Positions 33,154-45,406 of a stretch of 64,000 bases of DNA are shown piece after piece. The position numbers were made by a program, and so were the translations under genes. The notes beneath the pieces are model-generated. The model was given only the letters and a program-made list of their open reading frames with translations. It did no database searches and was not told the origin of the DNA. The stretch is from Amoebidium appalachense (Eukaryota > Ichthyosporea): the NCBI GenBank assembly GCA_963693365.1, contig CAVNZM010000009.1, positions 4,216,001-4,280,000 on the forward strand, given 5' to 3'. How positions within the stretch are numbered: the first letter of the stretch is position 1; the number at the start of each line of letters is the position of its first letter.

Positions 33154-36100
33154 TCTTCCTCGCCGTGACTTACGCACCCGACTTGACCGTACCTCTGGTA
33201 CGGACCTCCGAACTCGTCTCTCCCGTCAGCACACCCGCTCCCGTTCCCCCCACCGGCCTGCCTTCCGATCCACGTCTCGTTCCCCCAGTCGTTCCCGTTT
33301 CTCGGGTTCCCGTCGTTCTGATTCCCCGGCTCCTTCTAACACCCCGTCCGTGAAAGGATGCTCCTACTGCCACGAGCCTGATCACACGATCATCGATTGC
33401 CCTGAGCCGAAATGCCGTATGTCCAGACACAACCGTTCCCGTCAAGGCAGTGAGAAATCTGTCTCCTTTGCTTTCTCGGCATACAATGCTAGCTCCGTCC
33501 CCGTGTCCTCCGACCCTGCCTGGGATTCTGGGTGCAACATGACTGTCTGCCCAACCCGTGAGTTCTTCCATGACCTCACTCCCCTTCCGACACCGACTCC
33601 CGTTGCTGCCTTCAATGGCACCCCCGTCTTGGCCACTCACACCGGCCATATCGTCATCAACACCACCACCGACCATGGCACTGCCACCCTTACCATTGAA
33701 GCCTACTACACCCCGTCTGGCCAAGCCTTCCTCATTTCAACATCCCAAGCTGCTGCCGAATACATCAAGGGTGATTTGAACGATGCCTCCACTCCGTCAT
33801 TCCTCTTCGACCGACTCACCGGCCGTCATCTCGTCAACCTCCGTCTACACAACGGTCTGTATTACTTCAAGGACTACACCATTCAACCACCCACTCGTCC
33901 TGTGGCTCTGGCTGCCACTACCAGTGTTAACCCATCCATCTGGCACCATCGTCTGGGGCACCGTGCTATGACCAGCATCAAGGACATGGTGAAACACGAC
34001 CTTGTTATTGGGCTCCCCTCCTCTGTCCTCGACTGTGATGTTCCTGATTGTCATGGCTGCATTATGGGTAAAACCACCAAGGCTCCGTTCAAGGGTGACC
34101 GTCCTCACTCCAACATCCCCGGTCATGAATGGCATTGGGATTTTTTTGAGCCTACCACAACATCGTACGGAGGTTCCCAGGTTGCTCTCGTCACTGTCTG
34201 CCGTGCCTCTGGCCTTGTCAAGATCTACCCGATGGCCGACCGTACCACCACCCTGGACATTCTTACAGCTCACACCAACCTCGTTGCCACCCATGCCCCC
34301 TCCAAAGTTGGTGTCTACCACTTCGACTCCGGCTCTGAGTTCACCTCCAAGGCTACCCGTGCTTTTTGCCTCTCCCAGGGCATCAAGGCCAGCTATGCTC
34401 CGGTGGACTGCCCTCAACTGAACGGCTATGTTGAACGCCGTATGCGGTTCCTCCAAGAGATTGTCCGTTGCCTCCTCCATCAAGTCCAAGATCAGTCTCT
34501 GTCCCCCAAACTGTGGGCTGAGGCCCTCCAACATGCCGCCTACATCATCAACGTCACCCCGTCCACGACTGCCAATGGTCGTACACCATTCGAGGTTTTC
34601 TACGGTGTCAAGCCCGACATCTCCGAGCTCAAAGTGTTCGGTTGCCCTGCCTACACTCACGTGCCAGCCTCTAAACGGAACAAGCTGGCCCCCACCGTCA
34701 AACTCGGCATGTATATCGGCTATGATCTTCAATCACACTGCCACCGGATCTTCAATCCCACCACCCATCGTGTCGGCCTCTTCCGTGATGTGATTTTCGA
34801 CGAATCAGCTTATCTCCCGTCCGACATTCCATCAACACTTCCGACCCCCGACACCACTGCTACCTCGACCACACCACCCCCCACAGTTAACACTGAAGAT
34901 GATGTTTGTCTGGTGTACTCTGGCCCCCCTCCTACCATCGTAGTTCCCCCGACACCCCCCCCCCACCGCCCCCCCTGCCCTCGTGCCCGTCCAGCCTGCC
35001 GACCCTCATCCTGCCCCTGGCAACGTCACACCCATCCGACCCGGCTCCCCCGACAACTTCCACTCGGCCCCGTCCAGCCCGGAGGTTGCCCCCCCTGCAC
35101 TTCCGAACTTCCAAGTTCCCCCCCCACCGTCTCCACCTTCCCCGGTTCCTGCACCCCGTCGTTCTGCCCGTCTACAGGGCAAGGTTGGACTTCAAGCCAC
35201 CACCACCCTCCCAGTCCCCCCCGGTCCCCCCATCAACATCGACCAACTACCCAAACTTGTCCGTCAACTGTGTTCCGGACCCAATGGTGACCAGGTCAAG
35301 TCAGCCCTGACTGCTGAGTATCAAGCCTTCGTCGACAAAGACATCTTTGAACTTGTTGACCCTCCCCCTGGTGCTAACATCGTCGGCTTCAAGTGGATTG
35401 TCTCCGAGAAAACTCTCAACTCGGCTGGTGACACCAAGATCAAGGCACGTGGTGTTGCTCAAGGCTTCAGTCAGCAATACGGTGTTGACTATGAGTTGAT
35501 TGAGAGCCCTGTCATCCGTCCGGCTGCTCTCCGTGCCATCCTAGCTCTGGCCGTTGTTGAAGGTCATGACATCCATCAACTCGACGTGTCTACGGCCTTT
35601 CTCAACAGCCCACTCACCGAGACCATCTACATGAAACAACCCCCGGGATTCATCACCATGGCCACACTTGGCAAGGTCTGGAGACTCAAGAAAGCCCTGT
35701 ACGGCCTCAAGCAAGCCTCCAAGGCTTGGTACGACTTCCTCGACGGCATTCTTCTTGCCCATGGCCTCACCCGTACCAAGACCGACCCGTGCATCTACCT
35801 CCGGTTCTTCCCCAACAACGATGTGGTACGGGCTGGTAACTACGTCGACGACTCCACCATCACCAACACCCGGGGTTCTACTGCTGCCAGTGACCTGGCT
35901 GCCCACATCAGCAAGATGGCCAGCTGTCGTATGAGTCCATTTGACCGTATGCTCGGTGTTGATTTTAATCACTCTGATCCCCATCACCTCCACATGCACC
36001 AGAGGTCTTACATCATGGATATCATCCACGACTTCAACCTCACCGATGCCAAGTCCAAGTCTACCCCCATCCCTGCAGGCACCACCGTCTCCCTGGCTGA

Positions 36101-36803
36101 CTGCCCCACCCAACCGTTCACCGTGCCCTACCGTGAGTTACTCGGCCGTCTTCTCTGGGTGGCACGGTGCACACGTCCCGACATTGCCTATGCCATCGGC
36201 TTCCTTGGTCGGTTCGGCAACAACCCTGGCAAGACTCACTGGGACCTTCTCCGTCGTGTGGCCCGGTACCTGCTCGGCACCATTGACCTTGGCATTGACT
36301 ACAAGTACTCGGCCACCCAGTCCCCCATACTCGAATGCTACACGGATGCTGACTTTGCAGGTTGTGCCGACAGCAAGAAGTCTACCACCGGCTACATTAT
36401 CGTGTTTGCTGGTATGCCCATCATCTGGTACTCCAAGCTCCAGCCCATCACGGCCACCAGCACCACTGAATCTGAGCTGATTGCTCTCAATGCTGGCACC
36501 CAAGAAGTTGCTTGGGTCCGTGACCTCTTCAAGGAACTCGGCTGTCCCATGCTTGCCCCGACTCCGGTGTACTGTGACAACCAGTCGACCATTGCCATCG
36601 TCAACTCCACCGGCATCAAGCACCGTACCAAACACATTGCCGTCCGGTATCACAACACCAAGGACTACATTGCCAGTGGGGACGTGGTTGTCCACTACGT
36701 TGAGTCAGCCCACAACTTAGCTGACATCCTCACCAAACCCCTCCCCGGCCCGAGTCATGTCCACCATCGTGCTCGACTTTGTTTACCGGATATTGTGGAT
36801 TGA
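33131..36803 (+). pseudogene. pol: Copia Pol: protease, integrase, reverse transcriptase, RNase H
   Basis: Order of domains: zinc knuckle CSYCHEPDHTIIDC (near 33361), protease AWDSGCNMTVC (near 33517), integrase HHCC start WHHRLGHRAM and catalytic residues in HWDFFEPT, YHFDSGSEF and GYVERRMRF, reverse transcriptase LDVSTAFLNSPLTETIYM with active site YVDDSTI (about 35838), and RNase H ending KHIAVRYHNTKDYI and ADILTKPLPG. The frame shifts by one between about 34940 and 34985, inside C-rich runs after the integrase. The stop is at 36801-36803. Apart from the two homopolymer shifts every hallmark is intact, so the element may be functional if those are sequencing errors. Confidence 0.85.
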
Positions 36804-37228
36804 CCCGACCCACTTCCAGAGTGCTTTTCTAATGTTTACTACTTACTTTATCATCATCATTATTTCATATGTATTGCCTTTGTGGGTATGCCCACTTAGG
36901 GTTTATATATAAGGTTTGACCTGTACCATCACTCTACTCTATCTTTCACTGGTTTAAAACCCAGTTAATCAAACACCGCCTATACATGTTATATATATTC
37001 GTTGTTTTTGCCCCGGTTCCCTTCCCCCCCCTTCCCCCCCCCCTTCCCCCCCCTTCCCCCCCCCCCTCTCCCCCCCCTTCCCCCCCCCCCCCCCCCTTTC
37101 CCCCCCCCCCCCCCCCCCGGGAAAAGTAAACACTTTAATTTTTTTTTTCCGTTTCCGTTCTCAAGTGGGGAGATTTCACTAGTTCAGTGGGGATATGATA
37201 ACACAAACTTCAAAGTCTTAAGTGGGGA
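36804..37228 (+). other. Copia 3' untranslated region and polypurine tract
   Basis: A C/T-rich run (37017-37117) and T-run (37138-37149) are followed by AGTGGGGA directly before the 3' LTR, a plausible polypurine tract. A TATATATAA-containing segment lies at 36903-36912. Confidence 0.6.
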
Positions 37229-38167
37229 TGTTATAATACGTAGTATTTACATATTGTAAGATCTTCTCAGTTCGTGTTATGTTTTCATTCATTTACTTAA
37301 TGAAAAAGATGTGCTCCTTGTACGTAAATTATGACATCGATCTCCAGTGTATTTGAGTACTTGTAATCGTGTTGTGTCGGCTATATTCGTGTGTTTAGAT
37401 ATCGATTACAGCAACTGATTATAGGTACACGAGTCTACCCAGTGAGGGAGACACGTGTACATGTTATGTGTACATGAATATCTTCGGTTATAACTGTGTT
37501 TTGCTGTTCGTGTTTTCTGTCCTGCTTTCTTTTCTTTTTCTTCTTTCTTCTTCTTTTCTTTTCTCTTTCTTTCTTCTCTTGTTTCCTTTCATTTAATTAT
37601 ATTTCTCTCTCACTAATATACGTTGAGTAGATTTATATTACTCGTTATGTTTTGATTGGTAGAAAAAAAAAACACTTAGGTTACACTTTAGCTTGTCAGG
37701 TATGATTCATAGCTTAGTCAACCACTTTTGTTTTGTGTGTTGCCGTACTATATCCAATCAGTGGACTTAGTCAGAAAATGTCTGAGTCTTTGTAGCCGAT
37801 GATAGGTTAGAAACATCACCTCTTTCCTCGTTACTCTTCACCTCTTTTCTTTCTTATAGCTGTGACTATGGTGTGTGTTCCCGCGTCTCCGGATCTATCC
37901 GGGAAATAATCAGTTAATTGTGATTGGTTATTTTAGACATAGATCTGATTTCCGACTGGTCGGAAATCATGTATGGATTTAACTTAAGGGAATTTCAGGT
38001 ATTTATTAGCGATCAAAATAAATTGAGTTCAGTCGTGTCTAAACATTGATGTCTATTGTGTACACTTCTCCGATCGTTCCGTGTTTTGTTGTTGTGTGTG
38101 TCTGTGGTGTTTTCACACTGCACCACTGTGTCTCTGCTTACATCCCAAATACTTATACAATTTAACA
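37229..38167 (+). repeat. Copia 3' LTR
   Basis: Copy of the 5' LTR with few differences (for example one fewer G before the A-run near 37663, GATAGG versus GATAGA near 37803, and a missing CC near 37866). Confidence 0.95.
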
Positions 38168-38196
38168 CACAGATAGAACATAGGGGCTAGGAGCTA

Positions 38197-38713
38197 CATC
38201 AGCAATCTTCCCCCCCCATCGGAAACCCCTCTACGACGTCGACGACGGGTTCGGAGTAGTTTACGATACCTGAGTGGCTGCGTTTGGTACCCTCGACAGT
38301 TTAATGGATGGAAAAGCTGAAAACCCATCGTCGACGTCGACAAGCATGTTACAGGGTAATAAAGAGGTCCACTGATTTCTCGACCCTCATGTGTATATGC
38401 CAACGTCATCCTATGGACATGCTGTGCATGCGTTTACACCGTCCATTAAACAAATGTAGCACCTATTCCAATGCTATAGATGTGCTATGGACGTCGTAAG
38501 CCTGTTCTACGTATGTATACTGTGTAGGCTAACATGATGGGTATCGTCGACGTCGAAAACAAAGCATACTGTGAAGGCGATTCTAAGCATCTTAATATGA
38601 GGTTTCCGACGTCTGTAAACTAATAAGAAACGGCGAATTCTGCAATAATAAATACTGTTTTTATAATGTATAAGTACAATAGTTTTATGTGTATATATAT
38701 ATATATCATATAG

Positions 38714-38778
<65 letters not shown>

Positions 38779-38836
38779 TTGGGGTTTTTATAATGTATAA
38801 GTACAATAGTTTTATGTATATATATATAGTATACTA

Positions 38837-38875
<39 letters not shown>

Positions 38876-39540
38876 GGGGTAGGGGTGTCCTGGGAATGAA
38901 TGACCCCCGGAGTAGTTTTTCATAGAAGCCCCATACGACCACCATAAGGATCGCTAATTATACCCCCATACGATCATTATAATGATCTCATTATATGCCC
39001 CATACGACCACCATAAGGATCGCTAGTTATACCCCTATACGATCATCATAATGATCTCATTCTATGCCTCATACGATCATTATAGTGATCACATACCAAA
39101 ATCCATACGGTCATCATAATGATCACAAGGAGATTATCTAACGGGCGCAACTGACATGTGAATTTGTTTTTGCACGCCTCATGGAAAGCGGATGAGGCTC
39201 ATCAGGTGGCCGCGGAATGAAAGTGGTGATATCCCCCCATTCCGACCGGTTTTGTTAGACCCCCCACACAGAGAAACTGCCTAATGCAAAGTTTGGTTGT
39301 GCTCCCAACAATCCCCTGCACGTTATTAACCGTTGAATCCCCCCCCCTTTCCCTATGTATTACAGCGCATTTTGCATAATATGGACGTACAACGGTCAAT
39401 AACTTTTCCCAAGAAAGGGGGACAGTCCGACCGGTTTTGTTACATCACCCACACAGAGACACTGCCTAATGCAAAATTTGGTTGGGGCCCCATCAATCCC
39501 CTGCACGTTATTAACCGTGCAAATGTATCCATCTTGTAGT
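38197..39540 (+). repeat. Left subterminal region of element C
   Basis: CGTCGACGTCG-type words fill 38225-38560. Two copies of a TTTTATAATGTATAAGTACA plus (TA)n unit lie at 38659-38876. Imperfect tandem copies built on the palindromic word ATCATNATGAT occupy 38934-39130. A block of about 100 bases is repeated directly (39241-39340 and 39427-39525). No coding sequence. Confidence 0.75.
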
Positions 39541-39799
39541 ATCCACCTTTCGGTGGTTCACATGTCTAGTAGGTGTAATAAAGATGTCCAAACATAATCC
39601 ATAACACGCCTTATGTATATCCATGGGCCATCCCCAAGACTGTAACAATACCATCCATATTACTGTCGTAAAACGATATATCGTACGGTACAAACGGTCG
39701 TAAGACGATACATAATATCGTCGACATGTGGACTACGACATACAAACATGCTCGCCGGATATCGTAGATTTCACCATATTTTGGAGTACTAGTACTCAA

Positions 39800-40007
39800 C
39801 TGCAAAATATTCAATGCAGAGTTCTTGTCGGTCATACGATACGGCATCTTGCAGTAGTATTTGTGTGCACGCTCCCAGCTCTCAGCTGACTCCACCGGGC
39901 CAAAGAGGCGATAGTCGTCAGAATAATGCACACCAGCATGGAATTTCGATGTTTTGAGTTCGTTTTTGGTGGAGTCCTTGAAGCACTCGTACGCAGCTTT
40001 GCCGAAC
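39800..40007 (-). pseudogene. Transposase exon remnant in element C
   Basis: Minus-strand sequence after an ACGCAG acceptor reads GKAAYECFKDSTKNELKTSKF, then HYSDDYRLFGPVES, ERAHKYYCKMPYRMTDKN. It is clearly paralogous to the exon at 52232-52436 of element B. The donor expected after TTGCAG is TTGAGT instead of GTATGT, so the splice site is lost. No other transposase exon was found in C. Confidence 0.75.
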
Positions 40008-40119
40008 CTGCGTTTTTTGTTGGTGATATTACTTTACAATATAATGCACTAGAGCGGCACGGAGTCCATTACCAAATGGCGAAAGTTCTGCCATCGTTTC
40101 GTGTAGGATCTATACACCT

Positions 40120-40184
40120 AGACACGTGCAGGGGGGGGGGGGGGGGGGGGGGTCGTAGTGGGAAGGAGGGAAGACAGGGGGGGG

Positions 40185-40229
<45 letters not shown>

Positions 40230-40367
40230 ACACGTACGTTCTGTAACGCTCCTTCATCTCGTTGAGTGAGTCCTTTTTTATAATGTATTTCCGTTTATAT
40301 ATTTACACATAATCGCCACATGCATTTACCGGTGCGCCATGATAAACACATGGCCGGCTTATCATTG

Positions 40368-40403
<36 letters not shown>

Positions 40404-40529
40404 CACACACGGCATTCGATACCGTCCAGTCTTGCTCTTCCCAAGGCATCCACATGCTCGCACACAATGCAGAAACATGCACTCACACACACGCACGCAC
40501 ACTGGCACACCGGGACACACACACACACC

Positions 40530-40628
<99 letters not shown>

Positions 40629-40814
40629 AACACACACACACACACCTACAGAGAGACACACACACATATGCACACACACGGTGCATTTCCTCCCCCTCCC
40701 ATTCCCTCTCCACAGAGCACACACACACACACACACGTGCACACATGCACACACATGGTGCATCCCCCCCCCCCCCCTTCCCTCTCAACCGAGCACATAC
40801 ACACACACATACAT

Positions 40815-40847
<33 letters not shown>

Positions 40848-41583
40848 ATGCACACATGCACACATGCACGGACACGAATCCCCCCTTCCCCTTCCCTCTC
40901 CACCGAGCACATGCACACATGCACAGACATGCACACACACACACAGACCACACACGACGCACACAGACATGCACACACACACAAACACACAACACACACA
41001 CACACACATACACACAGACACACACACACACACACACACACATACATGCACACACACGGTGCATTTCCCCCCTCCCCCTTCCCTCTCCACAGAGCACACA
41101 CACACACACGTGCACACATGCACACACACGGTGCATCCCCCCTCTCCCCCCTGCCCTTTCAACTGAGCACATACACACACACAGACATGCACACACACAC
41201 AACATACACAGACATCCACACATCAGACACAGACACGCATACACACACACACACAGGCACACACACACACATGCACATATGCACACACAGACACACACAT
41301 GCACATGCACACTCACATATGCACACACACACACACACGCAAACACACACACACACACACACATACAGATATGCACACACACACACTGTATCTATCTCCT
41401 TTCTCCCTCCCCTCCCCCACCCTCCCCCTCCCCCCCCCCTCCCCCCTCCCTCCCAACCATCCCTCCCCTCCCTCCCTCCCGTCCCTCCCTCCGTCCCTCC
41501 CTCCCCCCCTCCCTCCCTCCCTCCCAACCATCCCCTCCCTCCCTCCCCCCCGTCCCTCCCTCCCTCCGTCCCTCCCTCCCTCC

Positions 41584-41623
<40 letters not shown>

Positions 41624-41680
41624 CACACACACACATGCACATGCACATGCACATGCACCCCTTGTAGCATAGAACCCCCC
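40120..41680 (+). repeat. Poly-G, (CA)n and (CCCT)n low-complexity block of element C
   Basis: Poly-G at 40129-40226 is followed by (CA)n with recurring islands such as GCACATGCACAC and CACACACGGTGCAT plus C/T-rich segments. These recur about 40660-41160, each time as CACGGTGCAT, a C/T run, then GAGCACATACAC. (CCCT)n lies at 41400-41586. Open frames are repeat-encoded only. Confidence 0.8.
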
Positions 41681-44680
41681 TTGTAGCATAGCATATGTAC
41701 ATGTGTTACCTAGACATTATTGGTTTTTTCAATAACTACCCACAGAACAGCTTCTAGCACGAGAGCTTTACCACAACGTTTATGGGGGGGATGGTGAATG
41801 TGCCCCTGGAGTACGAGGGTCACACGAAAAAAACACAACATTGTAGCTCGAATAGAACCCCCCTTGTAGCATAGTATAAGTACATGTGTTACCTAGACAT
41901 TATTCGTTTTTTCAATAACTACCCACAGAACAGCTTCTAGCACGAGAGCTTTACCACAAAGTTTATGGGGGGGATGGTGAATGTGCCCCTGGAGTACGAG
42001 GGTCACACGAAAAAAACACAACGTTGTAGCTCGTATAGAACCCCCCTTGTAGCATAGTATATGTACATAGTATGTTACCTAGACATTATTGGTGTTTTCA
42101 ATAACTACCCACAGAACAGCTTCTAGCACGAGAAATTTACCACAAAGTTTATGGGGGGGATGGAGAATGTGCCCCTGGAGTACGAGGGTCACACGAAAAA
42201 AACACAATGTTGTAGCTCGAATAGACCCCCCTTGTAGCATAGTATATGTCCATGTGTTACCTAGACATTATTGGTTGTTTCAATAACTACCCACAGAACA
42301 GCTTCTAGCACGAGACATTTACCACAAAGTGTATGGGGGGGATGGTGAATGTGCCCCCTGGAGTACAAGGGTCACACGAAAAAAACACAACATTGTAGCT
42401 CGAATAGAACCCCCCTTGTAGCATAGTATAAGTACATGTGTTACCTAGACATTATTCGTTTTTTCAATAACTACCCACAGAACAGCTTCTAGCACGAGAG
42501 CTTTACCACAACGTTTATGGGGGGGATGGTGAATGTGCCCCTGGAGTACGAGGGTCACACGAAAAAAACACAACGTTGTAGCTCGTATAGAACCCCCCTT
42601 GTAGCATAGTATATTTACATAGTATGTTACCTAGACATTATTGGTTTTTTCAATAACTACCCACAGAACAGCTTCTAGCACGAGAACTTTACCACAAAGT
42701 TTATGGGGGGGATGGAGAATGTGCCCCTGGAGTACGAGGGTCACACGAAAAAAACACAATGTTGTAGCTCGAATAGACCCCCCTTGTAGCATACTATATG
42801 TCCATGTGTTACCTAGACATTATTGGTTGTTTCAATAACTACCCACAGAACAGCTTCTAGCACGAGACATTTACCACAAAGTGTATGGGGGGGATGGTGA
42901 ATGTGCCCCTGAAGTACAAGGGTCACACGAAAAAAACACAACGTTGTAGCTCGTATAGAACCCCCCTTGTAGCATAGCATATGTACATGTGTTACCTAGA
43001 CATTATTGGTTTTTTCAATAACTACCCACAGAACAGCTTCTAGCACGAGAGCTTTACCACAACGTTTATGGGGGGGATGGTGAATGTGCCCCTGGAGTAC
43101 GAGGGTCACACGAAAAAAACACAACGTTGTAGCTCGTATAGAACCCCCCTTGTAGCATAGTATATGTACATATGTTACCTAGACATTATTGGTTTTTCAA
43201 TAACTACCCACAGAACAGCCTCTAGCACGAGAGATTTACCACAGCGTTTATGGGGTGAATGGTAAATGTGCCCCTGGAGTACGAGGGTCACACGAAAAAA
43301 ACACAACATTGTAGCTCGAATAGAACCCCCCTTGTAGCATAGTATAAGTACATGTGTTACCTAGACATTATTCGTTTTTTCAATAACTACCCACAGAACA
43401 GCTTCTAGCACGAGAGCTTTACCACAAAGTTTATGGGGGGGGTGGTGAATGTGCCCCTGGAGTACGAGGGTCACACGAAAAAAACACAACGTTGTAGCTC
43501 GTATAGAACCCCCCTTGTAGCATAGTATATGTACATAGTATGTTACCTAGACATTATTGGTGTTTTCAATAACTACCCACAGAACAGCTTCTAGCACGAG
43601 AAATTTACCATAAAGTTTATGGGGGGGATGGAGAATGTGCCCCTGGAGTACGAGGGTCACACGAAAAAAACACAATGTTGTAGCTCGAATAGACCCCCCT
43701 TGTAGCAAAGTATATGTCCATGTGTTACCTAGACATTATTGGTTGTTTCAATAACTACCCACAGAACAGCTTCTAGCACGAGACATTTACCACAAAGTGT
43801 ATGGGGGGGATGGTGAATGTGCCCCTGGAGTACAAGGGTCACACGAAAAAAACACAACGTTGTAGCTCGTATAGAACCCCCCTTGTAGCATAGCATATGT
43901 ACATGTGTTACCTAGACATTATTGGTTTTTTCAATAACTACCCACAGAACAGCTTCTAGCACGAGAGCTTTACCACAACGTTTATGGGGGGGATGGTGAA
44001 TGTGCCCCTGGAGTACGAGGGTCACACGAAAAAAACACAACGTTGTAGCTCGTATAGAACCCCCCTTGTAGCATAGTATATGTACATATGTTACCTAGAC
44101 ATTATTGGTTTTTCAATAACTACCCACAGAACAGCCTCTAGCACGAGAGATTTACCACAACGTTTATGGGGTGGATGGTGAATGTGCCCCTGGAGTACGG
44201 GGGTCACACGAAAAAAACACAACATTGTAGCTCGAATAGAACCCCACTTGTAGCATAGTATAAGTACATGTGTTACCTAGACATTATTCGTTTTTTCAAT
44301 AACTACCCACAGAACAGCTTCTAGCACGAGAGCTTTACCACAAAGTTTATGGGGGGGATGGTGAATGTGCCCCTGGAGTACGAGGGTCACACGAAAAAAA
44401 CACAACGTTGTAGCTCGTATAGAACCCCCCTTGTAGCATAGTATATGTACATAGTATGTTACCTAGACATTATTGGTTTTTTCAATAACTACCCACAGAA
44501 CAGCTTCTAGCACGAGAAATTTACCACAAAGTTTATGGGGGGGATGGAGAATGTGCCCCTGGAGTACGAGGGTCACACGAAAAAAACACAATGTTGTAGC
44601 TCGAATAGACCCCCCTTGTAGCATAGTATATGTACATAGTATGTTACCTAGACATTATTGGTTTTTTCAATAACTACCCA
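41681..44680 (+). repeat. 183-bp satellite array with higher-order structure
   Basis: About 16 full tandem units of 181-185 bases start with CCCCCCTTGTAGCATAGTAT. They begin near 41681, 41861, 42043, 42227, 42411, 42595, 42778, 42962, 43146, 43327, 43510, 43695, 43877, 44060, 44243 and 44426, with a partial unit at 44612. Diagnostic variants (GTATAAGTAC, ACATAGTATG, GTCCATGTG, GCATATGTAC and CAGCCTCTAGC forms) recur in the order B-C-D-A-E from unit 8 on. This gives a five-unit higher-order repeat of about 915 bases. Confidence 0.9.
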
Positions 44681-44792
44681 CATGCGGCATGTGTTACTTT
44701 CACGTTATTGGTTTCCTAGCACGGGATATTCAGCACACAGTTGGGGATGTGGGGGCAGTGTACACCTCAATATTGGTAAGGTGGTGGGTGGG

Positions 44793-44830
<38 letters not shown>

Positions 44831-45375
44831 CCACACAACCGAAACTGTCGGTGTTACAAGTGGTTCGGTCTTAGGAAGTTAGAACGGTGATTTTTTAATT
44901 AATAGCGGGAAACAATATTATCCCCATTGCATATGGGGGGAACGAGGAGGGGGGGAGGGGGGGGGGGGGGGGGGGGGGGGTTCACAACGAATTCTATCGA
45001 CTGTGCATAATTAATGTATATTGCACATGTAGCCTAAAAGATTAAAGTGAATGTGTGTATGTATATGTGCGAGTATATTTGTGTATGCAATACATGTACA
45101 ATGTTTTCGTCTTTGTAGGTGGGTGGGTGGGGTGGGTGGGGGGGGGGGGGGGGGGGGGGTGCGCGGGGGGGGAAGAGGGAGGGGGGAGGGGGCATCATGA
45201 TCAGGGATAACAGGGTGTGTGCGTGTGTGCGCTTGTGTGTGCATGTGCTGTGTGTGTTGTGTAGGTGTGCGCCTGTGTGTGTGTGCGTGCCTGTGTGTGC
45301 GCGCCTGTGTGTGTGTGTGTGTGTGTGTGTGCAGTGTGCATGTGTGAGTGTGTGTGCGTGCGCGCGCGCGCGCGC

Positions 45376-45406
<31 letters not shown>

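Larger units (their letters stand above)
31393..38167 (+). mobile_element. Ty1/copia LTR retrotransposon, nearly complete
   Basis: Two LTRs (940 and 939 bases, TGTTAT...TTAACA, differing at only a few positions) flank gag and pol in the copia order: protease, integrase, reverse transcriptase, RNase H. A 5-base target duplication, CACAG, is at 31388-31392 and 38168-38172. The insertion sits in the first of three tandem 351-bp units of the Ngaro element. Low LTR divergence shows recent insertion. Confidence 0.95.

Noticed and set aside
33845-34732. Antisense open frames over copia pol (also 35541-36113 and 36138-36695)
   Set aside because: Mirror of biased codon use on the true coding strand, which carries all catalytic motifs.
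42089-42838. Repeated 65-codon frames in the satellite
   Set aside because: They recur only because the satellite repeats; frames are lost in most units and have no start or domain support.
41681-44680. Repeat array considered as CRISPR
   Set aside because: Units are about 183 bp, contiguous with no unique spacers, and inside a eukaryotic transposon.
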